Program-made: the position numbers and the translations under genes
Assembly: GCA_009809945.1 (NCBI GenBank)
Contig: WTPW01000065.1
Location: forward strand, 642,766-706,765
From: Gigaspora margarita
Lineage: Eukaryota > Glomeromycota > Glomeromycetes > Diversisporales > Gigasporaceae
Length of the DNA: 64,000 bases
Reading direction: 5' to 3'
In this document: one piece after another, positions 33,553 to 43,129 of the stretch
How positions within the stretch are numbered: position 1 is the first letter of the stretch
How the letters are laid out: every line of letters starts with the position of its first letter
Notes under the pieces: generated by a model
Database searches by the model: none
Told to the model about the DNA's origin: nothing
What the model saw: only the letters and a program-made list of their open reading frames with translations

Positions 33553-34290
33553 ATGTGAATCTATCACGTGACGAAGCATACTTGAGGATCGCCAACGCGC
33601 ATTTTTTTTTTGGAAGTACAAGCCCACACTATGGTGCGGCGCATTCACTTCAACTCTTTTTTTTTTTTTGGAAGTACGAGCCCACGCTAATGGTGCGACG
33701 CACTCTACTTCAACTCTTTTTCTTTTCCTTTTTTTNTGAATCTATCACGTGACGAAGCATACTTGAGGATCGCCAACGCGCATTTTTTTTTTGGAAGTAC
33801 AAGCCCACACTATGGTGCGGCGCATTTTTTTTCCTTTTTTTTTTTTTTTTGCGAGTTCGTGCCCATGCTTATGGTGCGGCGCATTCAACTCGTTTCAATT
33901 TTTATAACAGTGAGTTCGAACCTACGCAATGATGCGGCGCATTCAACTCAGTTCACATGACAACAAGCAGGGCGCTAGGTGCTATGTGAAATGAATGAGA
34001 GAAGGCGGGAGAGATGGGAGCCAGATATAATTGGGCATCGAAGAGAACAAGTGACAAGACAAGCGAAGTAAAAAAGCACTGAGATTCACCATTTACTCCC
34101 ACATGTATCTTTATTAATCTCTGCAACTATCATCTCTATCACATGCATTTAGAATCTCCATTGCATACAATCATATGCTATTACCTTTTTCATAAAAGCC
34201 TCAATTTCATATAAGCCACAAATCAGGTTATCCTCGCGATAATAACTCTAACGTGACTATCGTCAACGCATAGAGCTAAAGCCGTGTCCA
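33553..34290. repeat. Dispersed hairpin-repeat family, copy B (CpG-rich)
   Basis: Contains four hairpin units (near 33612, 33671, 33794 and 33850, plus a weaker one at 33910) with CCCACACTATGGTGCGGCGC-type cores separated by T/C tracts. An 88-bp stretch starting TGAATCTATCACGTGACGAA is exactly repeated at 33555 and 33737, with an ambiguous base between; this may be a real tandem duplication or a collapsed/expanded assembly. The distal part (33998-34280) matches 7310-7791 and preserves the uninterrupted target of the gypsy insertion. Short ORFs here are frames through the repeat. Confidence 0.8.
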
Positions 34291-35078
34291 ATATATTAAA
34301 GGTTAGTGTATTATAGAAATAACGATAATGCAATTTATACAATATATAGGTTAAATTATATAATTAAATACAGCTTTAAAACTTACGAACTGTGATCGTT
34401 ACAATATTCACAATAACATAAAAATTAAACAACTAAATAATAAAACACATATTATTTTGCACATTCAACTACAATCAATTATAAATAAAAAATATAATTC
34501 GCTATAAAATAACAAATACTCAATAAACAATTATATTTAATAACAAATAACAAAATTAGGGCACCAGTGGCGCCCATCTCTTACTTGTAAATAGATAAAA
34601 TTGAGAAACTTTTATATAGACAAAATTAATCTTTAGTTTCGGTGTATCTACATTTTCGCGCTAGCCCATACTTAAGATTTGAACAGTCAATATGCCTTAA
34701 TATATATTGTAGATTTTAAGAGTTAAATTCAGTAAAATATTTAAATAAATAATTTTCGCAATACATAACATAATGATTCTTTTTTTTAATTTTTAATACT
34801 GATGCGTAAAGCATAAAATTTTTGCATATTTTCTAACATAATTTCTGATCAAAAAATTGCATAATTTTCATAATTTACAATTTGTCGCATGTAAAATTTG
34901 TCAACTTCGTATAATAACTTAGAATCTAATAGCAGAAGACAGAAATCAGAAGTTAGCCCTTCATGTTTTTATAAAAAATGTCTCAAACCAGAATTTGTTA
35001 CCACTTTACATAAAAATTAAAAGTCCTCGGATAATCACCTTTAGATGAATTCCATTAACTGAAACTTTAGGAAAGATA
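34291..35078. other. 3' flank of the kinase gene; partly duplicated at the window end
   Basis: No gene is seen. 34285-34345 resembles 32985-33045 (AATATATTGAGGGTTAATGT-type). 34670-34918 is repeated with moderate divergence at 63741-64000, sharing GAGTTAAATTCAGTAAAATA, TAATTTCTGATCAAA and ATAATTTACAATTTGTCGCA. Confidence 0.6.
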
Positions 35079-37376
35079 TTAAGGTAACAAATATTGAGAA
35101 TCATTAACAAAAGGCTTATTTAGTATTTTAAGAACTTTTTTAATATCAGGACGTTCTTCTGGACTGTCATCCCAACAAAGCGTATAAAGTTCAAAATATT
35201 GTTGTGGTGTGCCATTCACAGGTGTTTCTCTTTTGCCTTCATATATAAGTATTTGAATCTCACCTGCAGACCTAAATGATTGAAATGGTTTCCTGCAACT
35301 AGAAATTTCCCAGAGAACAAATCCAAGACTGTATATATCAGATTTCCTATTGCGTATATATCCTGGGTCTTTTAGACATTGAGGTTCTATATATGCTGGT
35401 GTTCCAAAAATTGCAGAATTTGAAGTTAGAGTTGTGTCATTGATCTGTTTTGCTATACCAAAATCAGCAATCATCATTGTTCCTTTATGAACTAGGATAT
35501 TTCTTGGGTGCTAAAAAAATAGATTGAAATTGATGGCTGATTAAATATCTAAAAATACAATTAAACATTCAAGAAATGATGATGCTTACGAGATCACGAT
35601 GTGCAATATTATTATCATGCAAAAATTCCAATCCCAGAGCTATTTCTTTTGCAATTCGATATTTATCCGTCCACTTTAAATTAGAAAATTGTTTTTTTAG
35701 ATAATCACGCAAATTTCCATCTTCGGCGAATTGGAGTATTATTTTATAATATTTTTCTGAAGGATCTGTACATTATCCTTAAGTATATCAGCACACACGC
35801 TTGGCAATTAAAGAAACTTATTGCATTTAAAAATTTTTTACATACCTTTGGTAACACCATAAAAGTTAACAATATTTCGATGCTGACTAACTTTCGGCAA
35901 AATTTGAAGCTTCAAATATGATTTTAAATAAAAACTTAATGTAATTGATATTTTAAAAATATATATGTCATTGTGGTTATATTGACTCTCCAAAAATGAA
36001 GAAATTATCCTATATATCCAGATGTTGGTTTATCCAAATATCGATATAACAGTCATAGGACATGTCCCCTAGAAATAAGTTTATAATAAAAATTATAAAA
36101 AAAAACATATGAATTTACTATAAACTTTGAGCTGAAGATCCTTCTCGGCTTAACTAATTAACTTAAAATCAAATTTTGCGGGTATATAGAACAAGAAAAG
36201 AGGAAATTTTTGAGCTTAAAAACTGCATTAAAATTTTGCCAATTTTGCACTTTTTCAAAATTTAACTCTGTCAAAAACAAATAATTACAAATTTTAAATC
36301 AGCAGTTATGTGTAAAATTATGCTCTGAACAACTTTACTTAGGCGACGGAAGTAGGTTACCTTGTAAGAAAAATGGGTTATCTATGTACTAAAGTTAAAA
36401 TTTATCGTATTTCATGATATAACTTTTTTTTCTTATTAGGTAACCTACTTTGGGCTCTTAAGCAAAGTTGTTCGGCATGTAATTTTACATCACATTTGAG
36501 ATTGATTCGCGTTTTTCGGACCTTTTCTAAGTGAAAAATGGGTTTAAAGTTCGAAAAAAANAAAAATTTTTTTTTTAAAAAAAAAAAAAATTTTTTTAAA
36601 AAAAAAATTTTTTTTCGAACTTTATCCCCATTTTTCACTTAGAAAAGGTCCGAAAAACGCGAATCAATCTCAAATGTGATGTAAAATTACATGCCGAACA
36701 ACTTTGCTTAAGAGCCCAAAGTAGGTTACCTAATAAGAAAAAAAAGTTATATCATGAAATACGATATATTTTAACTTTAGTACATAGATAACCCATTTTT
36801 CTTACAAGGTAACCTACTTCCGTCGCCTAAGTAAAGTTGTTCAGAGCATAATTTTACACATAACTACTGATTTAAAATTTGTAAATATTTGTTTTTAACA
36901 GAGTTAAATTTTGAAAAAGTACAAAATTGGCAAAATTTTAATGTAGTTTTTAAGCTCAAAATTTTCTTCTTTACTTGTTCTATATACCTGCAAACTTTAA
37001 TTTTAAGTTAATTAGTTAAGCCAGAGAGGGATCTTAGCTCAAATTTATATAGTAAATTCATATGTTTTTTTTTATAATTTTTATTATAAACTTATTTTAA
37101 ACTAATTTCAAAGGGGACATGTCCTATGACTGATAACCAGATTGACGTTTAATTTAAATTAACGAATACCTCTTTGACAAATTGCTGAAACTCCGTTTCT
37201 TCTGGTTTTGTGTCAGTTTTGAGACATTTGAGAGCAACCATTAATTTGTTTTTCCAAATTGATTTGTAAACGATTCCAACACTTCCTTCATCGATTTTAT
37301 CAAAGGCAGTAAAATCAACATAATTATGAAGAACTAAATTTTGTTCAAGAATGACATTTTCTAGTTCTTGAACCAT
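35079..37376 (-). CDS. Serine/threonine or TKL-type protein kinase, four exons
   Basis: Spliced exons 37376-37170, 35909-35846, 35765-35590 and 35510-35079 give 292 residues ending LLP-stop. All introns are GT-AG and keep the frame. Kinase landmarks are complete: a glycine loop variant DEGSVGIVYKS (residues 29-39), VALK lysine 50, an alpha-C glutamate at about 69 (FVKELQIL), HRDL with Asp148, Asn153, DFG Asp165, DIYSLGFVLWEI and CWDDSPEERP. The activation segment ends GTPAYIEPQC rather than the common APE, as in many kinases I associate with Glomeromycotina. It should phosphorylate proteins in a signalling pathway; the substrate is unknown. The ATG at 37376 is the simplest start, but an upstream intron could instead join the preceding 651-codon ORF in frame. 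Confidence 0.88.
35511..35589 (-). other. Kinase intron 3 (79 bp)
   Basis: GTAAGC donor after HRDL and TTTTTTTAG acceptor before HPRNIL; phase 0. It splits the catalytic loop. Confidence 0.9.
35766..35845 (-). other. Kinase intron 2 (80 bp)
   Basis: GTATGT donor after YGVTK and TGTACAG acceptor before the DPSEKYY codons; phase 1. Confidence 0.9.
35910..37169 (-). other. Kinase intron 1 (1260 bp), enlarged by a transposable element
   Basis: GTATTC donor after QQFVKE and TTTGAAG acceptor before LQILPKV; phase 0. Removing the 36049-37133 element and one TA would leave about 173 bp, closer to the other introns. Confidence 0.85.
36049..37133. mobile_element. 1085-bp TA-flanked palindromic element in a kinase intron
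   Basis: Two arms of about 520-540 bp are near-perfect inverted copies, starting (A/T)CAGTCATAGGACATGTCCCC. TA duplications lie at 36047-36048 and 37134-37135. The centre is a run of A and T with one ambiguous base (36561). Each arm is itself partly palindromic: GTAAAATTATGCTCTGAACA, CAACTTTACTTAGG and AAGTAGGTTACCTT recur inverted within the arm. No transposase is encoded; Tc1/mariner-type mobilisation is likely from the TA target and terminal CAGT. A 78-codon frame through the arm is not a gene. Confidence 0.93.
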
Positions 37377-37377
37377 A

Positions 37378-37471
37378 CTGATAAAAATGATGAAAAATTT
37401 ATTTCCTATAACAATAGAAAAACAATAATATTCAAAATTTTCTTCATTTAGAAAGACTATTATTATTTTAC
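37378..37471 (-). other. Possible 94-bp intron joining the 651-codon ORF to the kinase
   Basis: Donor TCAAG|GTAAAA (the TAA is the ORF's stop) and acceptor TTTTTATCAG|T. Splicing makes AG+T, a serine codon, and continues in frame with MVQELENVIL of the kinase. Length and borders match the confirmed introns. Unsupported by transcript data here. Confidence 0.5.
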
Positions 37472-39423
37472 CTTGACTTCTCTTCTGTATATGGGAATTT
37501 TTCTTCAACAAATATACGGAGACAATTTCGAAACGAGCGAGTTAATTCAGTTCCGTTAATAATCGAATTATAATGCATGTCCTCAAATTTTCGTTTCCAT
37601 AATTCTTTGATTACTTTAATCTCTTTAGCCTCGAGTCTTCTTTTAGTCGACGACATTTGAAAATCAGCTTGAACATTATTTTGGTTAACCCTTTGATCAC
37701 CATTTGAGTCATCTTCGTTCACCTGCATATCGTTGGATTCTTCAACTATTTGCATAATATCCAATTCTTCAATAGTTTCCATAGGCAATGGGAATGTTAC
37801 TTCTTTACCAAAAAGGGTGGGTAAATAGTTTTCAAATAAATGTACAAGAATTTCATGACTTGCACTTCGTGAGATCGTCTCCAAATGTAAAGGTAAGAAA
37901 ATATTTTTGGCGTTACAGTAAACTTTAGAAGTATCATATATTGCTTTGAACGTGCATAGATTCATTCCAATTGGGATTTCAACATTTGATGATTGAAGTT
38001 GAATGTCGAGGCTAACACGTGACTCTAAAAGATCATTAAAAAAGAGAACAGTTATTTGAGCATCAGCACCAAATTTTCTAAGCACCCAGATGTAAAATTT
38101 AGGCGAAGAAGCAAGTGGCTTAATATGGATATACGAAAAAATTATAATTGATGCAACGTTACTCAGATAATTATTAAATGCTTTGTTGAATTCAGTTTCG
38201 GCATGATCCGGAATAAGTGAAAAAATAAAGTCCCAAACATCCATTTTATATGTACGTTGGGGTTTTAGTGTTTCGATTATACAGTGATATAGAAACGTAT
38301 CGATATATTCTTGCTTGACGTGTAAAAATGATTCAACTAATGTGTTACCTATAACATCTAATCTGTGCTCGAATAAATGAAAATCATCTGCGATAACATT
38401 GTAATTTAATTGAAATCCAAGATTAATTAATTCGATAAGCCTATTATTAATATCTTTCACATTTGGTTTTTTCCATTCAGTTGAAGGCGTGGGCGGGAAA
38501 AGGATTAAAAGTGCGCCTTGTATTACCAGATCATTTGTATCTTTGCAAATTCCATAGTTACCAATTTTTTTCCATAAATGAACCAAATCTTCATATATTA
38601 ATCTTGCACGTGCTATAAAATTGAGCTGTAGGTTGTTCTCATATCCGTCCTTAGACGGATATTCTTCCGAATTTATTTGCACGTGATAAGAGTTAAACTT
38701 TCTCTGCGGTCTCGGAGGGAACGGAATAAATTTCATATTCAAAATCAAATTTCTGATAGGATTCATATTTTTACGTAAAATATCTCGCGCATTTTTAGGA
38801 CCTGCAGAAAGAAAGTGAAAAAGTTCCATGTCGTTTCCCTTTGCGCAAAGGTTGTCGGTTTCTAATTGTTGTTGTGTTTCAGTCGTTAAATACGTAAAAA
38901 CAGGAATCTGTAAATTGCCAGACCATGAAACATTAACCTCTTGATTAATTCTATTCATATCCATCTGACCCACTATATTATAAGCAATTTTTAACTCGAT
39001 TAATTGTTGGTCATATTTGCCGAAGTTAATCAGAAGCCGTTGAATGAAAGATCGAGATAAAATAGCACGTTTAGCAATCATAGCTTTTGCAACCGAAAAG
39101 TTAATAAAAGTTGGCCCTAAACTTATGGCGTGAAATAGGGCATGAGCTCGCCCATATTGATAAATAATCCATTCCGCCCTAATCTGGTCATCTCTAGTAA
39201 TAGCAGAAAACCTCTTGCATGCTAAAGAGAAACTTTTGGGCCAAAATATGGCGACACTAAGCTGTTGGCCATCTGCTCTTCTATTTTCAACGAAGTTTTC
39301 TTTAAAAACTGCCATAAAGGATAGATCCAAAACAGACCTCATTTTTTTTAAATAACAAAATATATTCAGTATTATTTTTATTCCTGTGTAACTTTTTTTT
39401 TTTGGGTCTTTGCTTATGAACAT
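37468..39423 (-). CDS. Conserved-looking protein of unknown function, 651 codons
   Basis: The longest intact ORF in the window. The annotated frame starts MFISKDPKKK, but the second methionine (MRSVLDLSF, at 39342) is a better start because the first 27 codons cross a homopolymer and look like leader. The early block SLACKRFSAITRD..RAEWI resembles the region after an F-box helix, then YGRAHALFHAISLGPTFINF, LSRSFIQRLLINFGKYDQQL, GNDMELFHFLSAGP and FPPTPSTEWKKP. I recall a large Glomeromycotina family with similar blocks, function unknown, but cannot confirm it. The C-terminus has an acidic linker (about residues 555-600) then a basic KRRLEAKEIKVIKELWKRK. No membrane segment or signal peptide. 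It ends 94 bp before a possible kinase exon; a GT donor overlaps its stop codon. Confidence 0.75.
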   Translation of the reverse strand: MFISKDPKKKSYTGIKIILNIFCYLKKMRSVLDLSFMAVFKENFVENRRADGQQLSVAIFWPKSFSLACKRFSAITRDDQIRAEWIIYQYGRAHALFHAISLGPTFINFSVAKAMIAKRAILSRSFIQRLLINFGKYDQQLIELKIAYNIVGQMDMNRINQEVNVSWSGNLQIPVFTYLTTETQQQLETDNLCAKGNDMELFHFLSAGPKNARDILRKNMNPIRNLILNMKFIPFPPRPQRKFNSYHVQINSEEYPSKDGYENNLQLNFIARARLIYEDLVHLWKKIGNYGICKDTNDLVIQGALLILFPPTPSTEWKKPNVKDINNRLIELINLGFQLNYNVIADDFHLFEHRLDVIGNTLVESFLHVKQEYIDTFLYHCIIETLKPQRTYKMDVWDFIFSLIPDHAETEFNKAFNNYLSNVASIIIFSYIHIKPLASSPKFYIWVLRKFGADAQITVLFFNDLLESRVSLDIQLQSSNVEIPIGMNLCTFKAIYDTSKVYCNAKNIFLPLHLETISRSASHEILVHLFENYLPTLFGKEVTFPLPMETIEELDIMQIVEESNDMQVNEDDSNGDQRVNQNNVQADFQMSSTKRRLEAKEIKVIKELWKRKFEDMHYNSIINGTELTRSFRNCLRIFVEEKFPYTEEKSR

Positions 39424-39775
39424 ATAGTATAAAAATTGAGGAGTATTATTACAACAATATTTAATTATTGTAAAATATATTTATTATTATAGCAGATCAA
39501 TTCTATATTTTTATATAAAAATGGAACATATTCTGATAACTGTCACAGTTTATTCATATACCCTTACAATAAAATTCTTTATATTACAATATTGCGTGAG
39601 GGTTAGTTTTTTTGATGCAGTTAAGGCTAGCAGGCTACATAGATATCAAGAATGGAACTTATGCAATGTGTAGATCAATATGTAAACAGACCTGGCTTTA
39701 ACCGATCTCCCTATTTTAGACTCTGAAAGATCACAATATGCACCAATGGTTAATCAAAACAATAATTTTAAGGTA
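39424..39775. other. Upstream region of the 651-codon gene
   Basis: AT-rich, with no clear promoter motif. About 39690-39716 (CCTGGCTTTAACCGATCTCC, CTATTTTAG) is a degenerate single end of the element family seen complete at 559-843. Confidence 0.5.
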
Positions 39776-39921
39776 ACATATGGGCGGAGTTGACTCCGAT
39801 CACAAAAAATGTGATTATTGCAAAAACTAACGTTGTTTGGTTGATTTATTGAACACAATAGTAAAATATAGGGCTTCGTAAAAATAACCTGTGCCTTTTT
39901 TTCTAAATATACTATAGTTTG

Positions 39922-40350
39922 AAATTTTATACTTACATTCGACAAGATTAATTTCAAAGATCCTAAAATGGTTTTTCATGATCCTAAAATAGGCGAAACT
40001 TTTACTAGTAGCAATGTCGAAAGTTTTGCCGCGTAAGACTTTATACAATACGCGGCAAAGTTCGTAAAGAACATGGAATAGTTTCAATATTGTTAAATGA
40101 AACTTTTCGTGTTTACATTCAACAAGACCTTAGCTTCAAAGATCCTAAAATAGTTTTTCAAGATCCAAAATAGACGTAACGTTTACTAATGACAATGACG
40201 AAGTAAAAAAAATATGTAGTTTGTGGCTAAGATCGTAAAAAGTACAGTCATAGGTTCAATATTAGGTATGAAAATTTCACTTTACATTCAACAAGATCTT
40301 AGCTTTAATGATCCTAATTCTAAAATAGGCTTACCTTTTACTAGTGACTT
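39922..40350. repeat. ~180-bp direct repeats inside the element
   Basis: Units share TTACATTCRACAAGAYYTTA, GATCCTAAAATAGKTTTTCA and ACTTTTACTAGTGRCAATG. The third unit is incomplete. Confidence 0.75.
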
Positions 40351-40833
40351 ATTGTTAGACGATTTGACTAGTTTGCTTAATTAATTGTCTAGCTAACTTA
40401 TTTACGCGTTTTAAAGTACTTTTTGAAAATATAACAGTTCCTTACTTAAAAAAAAAAAAAAAATTAATTCTTTTTATTTGTAATAATGTTGAATTTTACT
40501 AATTGTTGAAGCATTTATCCTACTAGTCTACTAGGTATATCAATATCAGTCGACAAAAAAAGATAGCAAACGTTCTAGATAAGTCTTGATTTTGAAAAAC
40601 TTTATAATATTGTAACAAATTATTTTAATAATAATGATTTTAATATTTATAACTTTTATGTTAATTTATAGAAGTTAATCAAGCAATTAGGCATAGATGA
40701 TTAAGATCGAAGCGTGTATGGTATTGCTTAATTAATATAGACTAAACATTGTAAGGAGATTCTAGTAAAAATGGCGATATAGATAAATAGAATAAAATTA
40801 CTGTTTTAAAGTATATAATAAAAGTAAATCTTC

Positions 40834-41004
40834 TTTTTTTTTTTTTCCTCCTTGTTTAGAGGTCTTACTACGTAGGCCGAATTTTATTGGGAGTGATGAT
40901 AATTTGTTTACATGAACGAGGATACAACTAGCACACGTACACTTTTGGTGTCTAATTTAAGTAGTCCGCCCGAAGGTTCTACACTAGCTGCCATACCTAC
41001 AACA
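40834..41004 (-). mobile_element. tRNA-derived SINE, copy 4 (5'-truncated)
   Basis: Only the 3' part of the SINE is present: in element orientation GTAGGTATGGCAGCTAGTGT, GGACTACTTAAATTAGACAC and GTTGTATCCTCGTTCATGTA, then an A-rich tail (poly-T on this strand). A perfect 14-base target duplication, AAAAGTAAATCTTC, is at 40820-40833 and 41005-41018. Truncation at the 5' end is typical of target-primed insertion. Confidence 0.9.
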
Positions 41005-41431
41005 AAAAGTAAATCTTCGCTAATAATACGTAAAGAATTTGATATGATATTTGGTAAAATAATCATATAATCATTTATTCGTATATTGGATTTTTTATTG
41101 ATTTGATTACGTTTTGATCAACATATCAATATCAAATATATGTCACAGTCATTGATCTGATTGGTTAATTATCATGTTTTGATCATCAGATGTGACAAAA
41201 TCGAATTACTGTGATATGTTGAATGGAGTCAAACCCGCCCATATGATAAAACTTAGATTAGAGTTAAGGTTATGACTGAAGTAGGGCTTATTTTATATCC
41301 AAAATTTTGCAAAACAAAACTTTTAATACTTTCCAAAAAAAAATTTTTAAAGGCTATAAAAACTTTTGGACGGATAATACCGTATAGTGTGGACTAAAAG
41401 ATCCGGTGCACTTTACAAGTTATTCTGCATA

Positions 41432-41568
41432 GGATATTCTTCCGAATTTATTTGCACGTGATAAAAGTGTTGAACTTTCTCTGCAGTCTCGTAATAATTG
41501 GAATAAATTCATATTCAAAAATCAAATTTCTGAGAATTCATATTTTTACGCAAATTATCTTGCGCACG
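41432..41568 (-). pseudogene. Duplicated fragment of the 651-codon gene
   Basis: About 137 bp match 38658-38793 inside the intact gene, starting GGATATTCTTCCGAATTTAT and including TTTGCACGTGATAA and ATTCATATTTTTACG. Small indels destroy the frame. It lies about 2 kb upstream of the source gene, in the same orientation. Confidence 0.9.
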
Positions 41569-42371
41569 ATTTATTTCATGCATCACATATCTACCATTTT
41601 CTTCAGTTTATGATTACTGTATTTGCTAAAAGTGTTTCTTGGCACCTCTTTGATATTATACCAGATTTCTCTCTTATCTTTATTAAATGAATTATTCACG
41701 CTTTCTATATGCTCGTTAATTAGACTTCGCCTATACAAAATTACATTAAAAGTCTTTTATTTTCAGCTGCTGATACAACATTTCTATTTTCTTTACAGAA
41801 ACATGCTATAATTTTTTGCTTTAATTCTTTGAATTCTAGATTATGTAATTACGCAAGATTTATTATTTTGGAAAAACTATTATTAAAAATGCGATTTTAT
41901 AATCTGATTATCAATTATCTTTATTCAAAGTTTTCACCTTTATATATATTTTTACACATGAGACTAGATATTTAATCGTATGACAAACCCCATTTACTTA
42001 ATTATCAGAGATGAAATACAATAAAAATGTGTCGTCAATGATCTGATAAGATATATGCGTTATTTTGTTAGGTTTGTAATATAAAAAGATTAATAGCAGA
42101 TAGTGATAGAAATCATTGATAATAATTATGCAAAATCAATGTTTACGTATAAAATTAGAGGTATCTTTTATATAATCTTTTATTATTGTCGGATATGTTA
42201 GCAAGAGTTGTACGTAATAACTAAAAAGATATTAATTTTTTAACAATTATACACATCATGTACTTTAAATTATTTAATTCAATATAAGTGTAAAATAATG
42301 CCCAAAGGAGCTATTTAAATCACAGCACTCATTAAGTTTAATTCGAGTCATATTTAAAATTGTATCCTAGA
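41569..42371. other. AT-rich stretch with no recognised gene
   Basis: One 62-codon frame (41623-41811) is leucine/phenylalanine-rich without domain features and is not called. Confidence 0.5.
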
Positions 42372-42628
42372 CGTTATTTCTATTCCACCGACAATCACTT
42401 CTAAATGATTTACAGACAAGTTCAGTTCGAGACAGTATATTTCACCGAACGCTCATTTTACCGACAAGTTTTTTTCTATAAACCGTACTAACCTTAACTT
42501 GATTTTAAGCTTAACCCTAACGACAATGACCAGAATTACTATATGAAATGAACTTGTCTGTAAATTAATCGTCTGTAAAATACGCTTGTCGGTGAAATAT
42601 GGTGTCTTTGAATGAGTTGATCGGAACC
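42372..42628. repeat. Foldback element, copy 3
   Basis: Arms of TTCACCGACAA and TTTACAGACAA units in inverted orientation flank a core with AACCCTAACGACAATGACCA, the same core phrase as copy 2. CpG is better kept here (CACCGACAA) than in copies 1 and 2 (CACTGACAA, CACCAACAA). Confidence 0.8.
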
Positions 42629-42903
42629 ACTTCATCAGTATACTGAAAGTCAGATGCTTGTCATTAACCCATGTATATCTAAATTCGAGTTATTACAGCA
42701 TGGAGAACTTTCGATTCCGATGATTTCCGGGATGACGTTACACAAGTATTTATATAAAATGGTCTACATTTAAATTTGCATGAGAAGACCGCAATAAAAA
42801 CATACTACCTTATATGGCAACTAAGATGGTAATAAATGATAATCCGTGCTATTACAAAAAATATCATACGATCTTCAAGATATCACAGGCGGTCATAAAT
42901 AAA

Positions 42904-42982
42904 TACAGTCTTCCTCCATACAATCACCTCCTATATAATCACAAACTCTATATAATCACACAATTTTGTACGGTCTTTTTTC
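42904..42982. repeat. ATAATCACC-type element end
   Basis: TACAGTCTTCCTCCATACAA followed by repeated ATATAATCAC. The mirror-image end GGGTGATTATATGGGAGGGA is at 54461-54480. Likely one end of another TA-flanked pogo-like family. Confidence 0.5.
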
Positions 42983-43129
42983 ATATTAAAAATACCTTTA
43001 AATAATCCCATCAATAGTATATTCAATATCACATTTTTTAAACATTAATTAAACTAATTTATTAAAAAAATACTTCCCTATAATCAATTTTTTTATTGGC
43101 TGTAAATGCATAATCGTGATTGGTTAATC

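Larger units (their letters stand above)
39776..41245. mobile_element. CATATGGGCGG-ended element, copy 2 (~1.47 kb)
   Basis: Inverted ends ACATATGGGCGGAGTTGACTCC and the complement CGCCCATATG with GGAGTCAAACC, followed by matching TGATCA/GTGACAAAATC subterminal sequence shared with copy 1. The interior contains about two and a half direct repeats of about 180 bp (from 39922, 40107 and 40281), each beginning TTACATTCAACAAGACCTTA. A truncated SINE (40834-41004) is nested inside. Short minus-strand ORFs do not resemble a transposase. Confidence 0.75.

Noticed and set aside
36402-36638. 78-codon ORF
   Set aside because: Runs through the poly-A/T centre of the palindromic element in the kinase intron.
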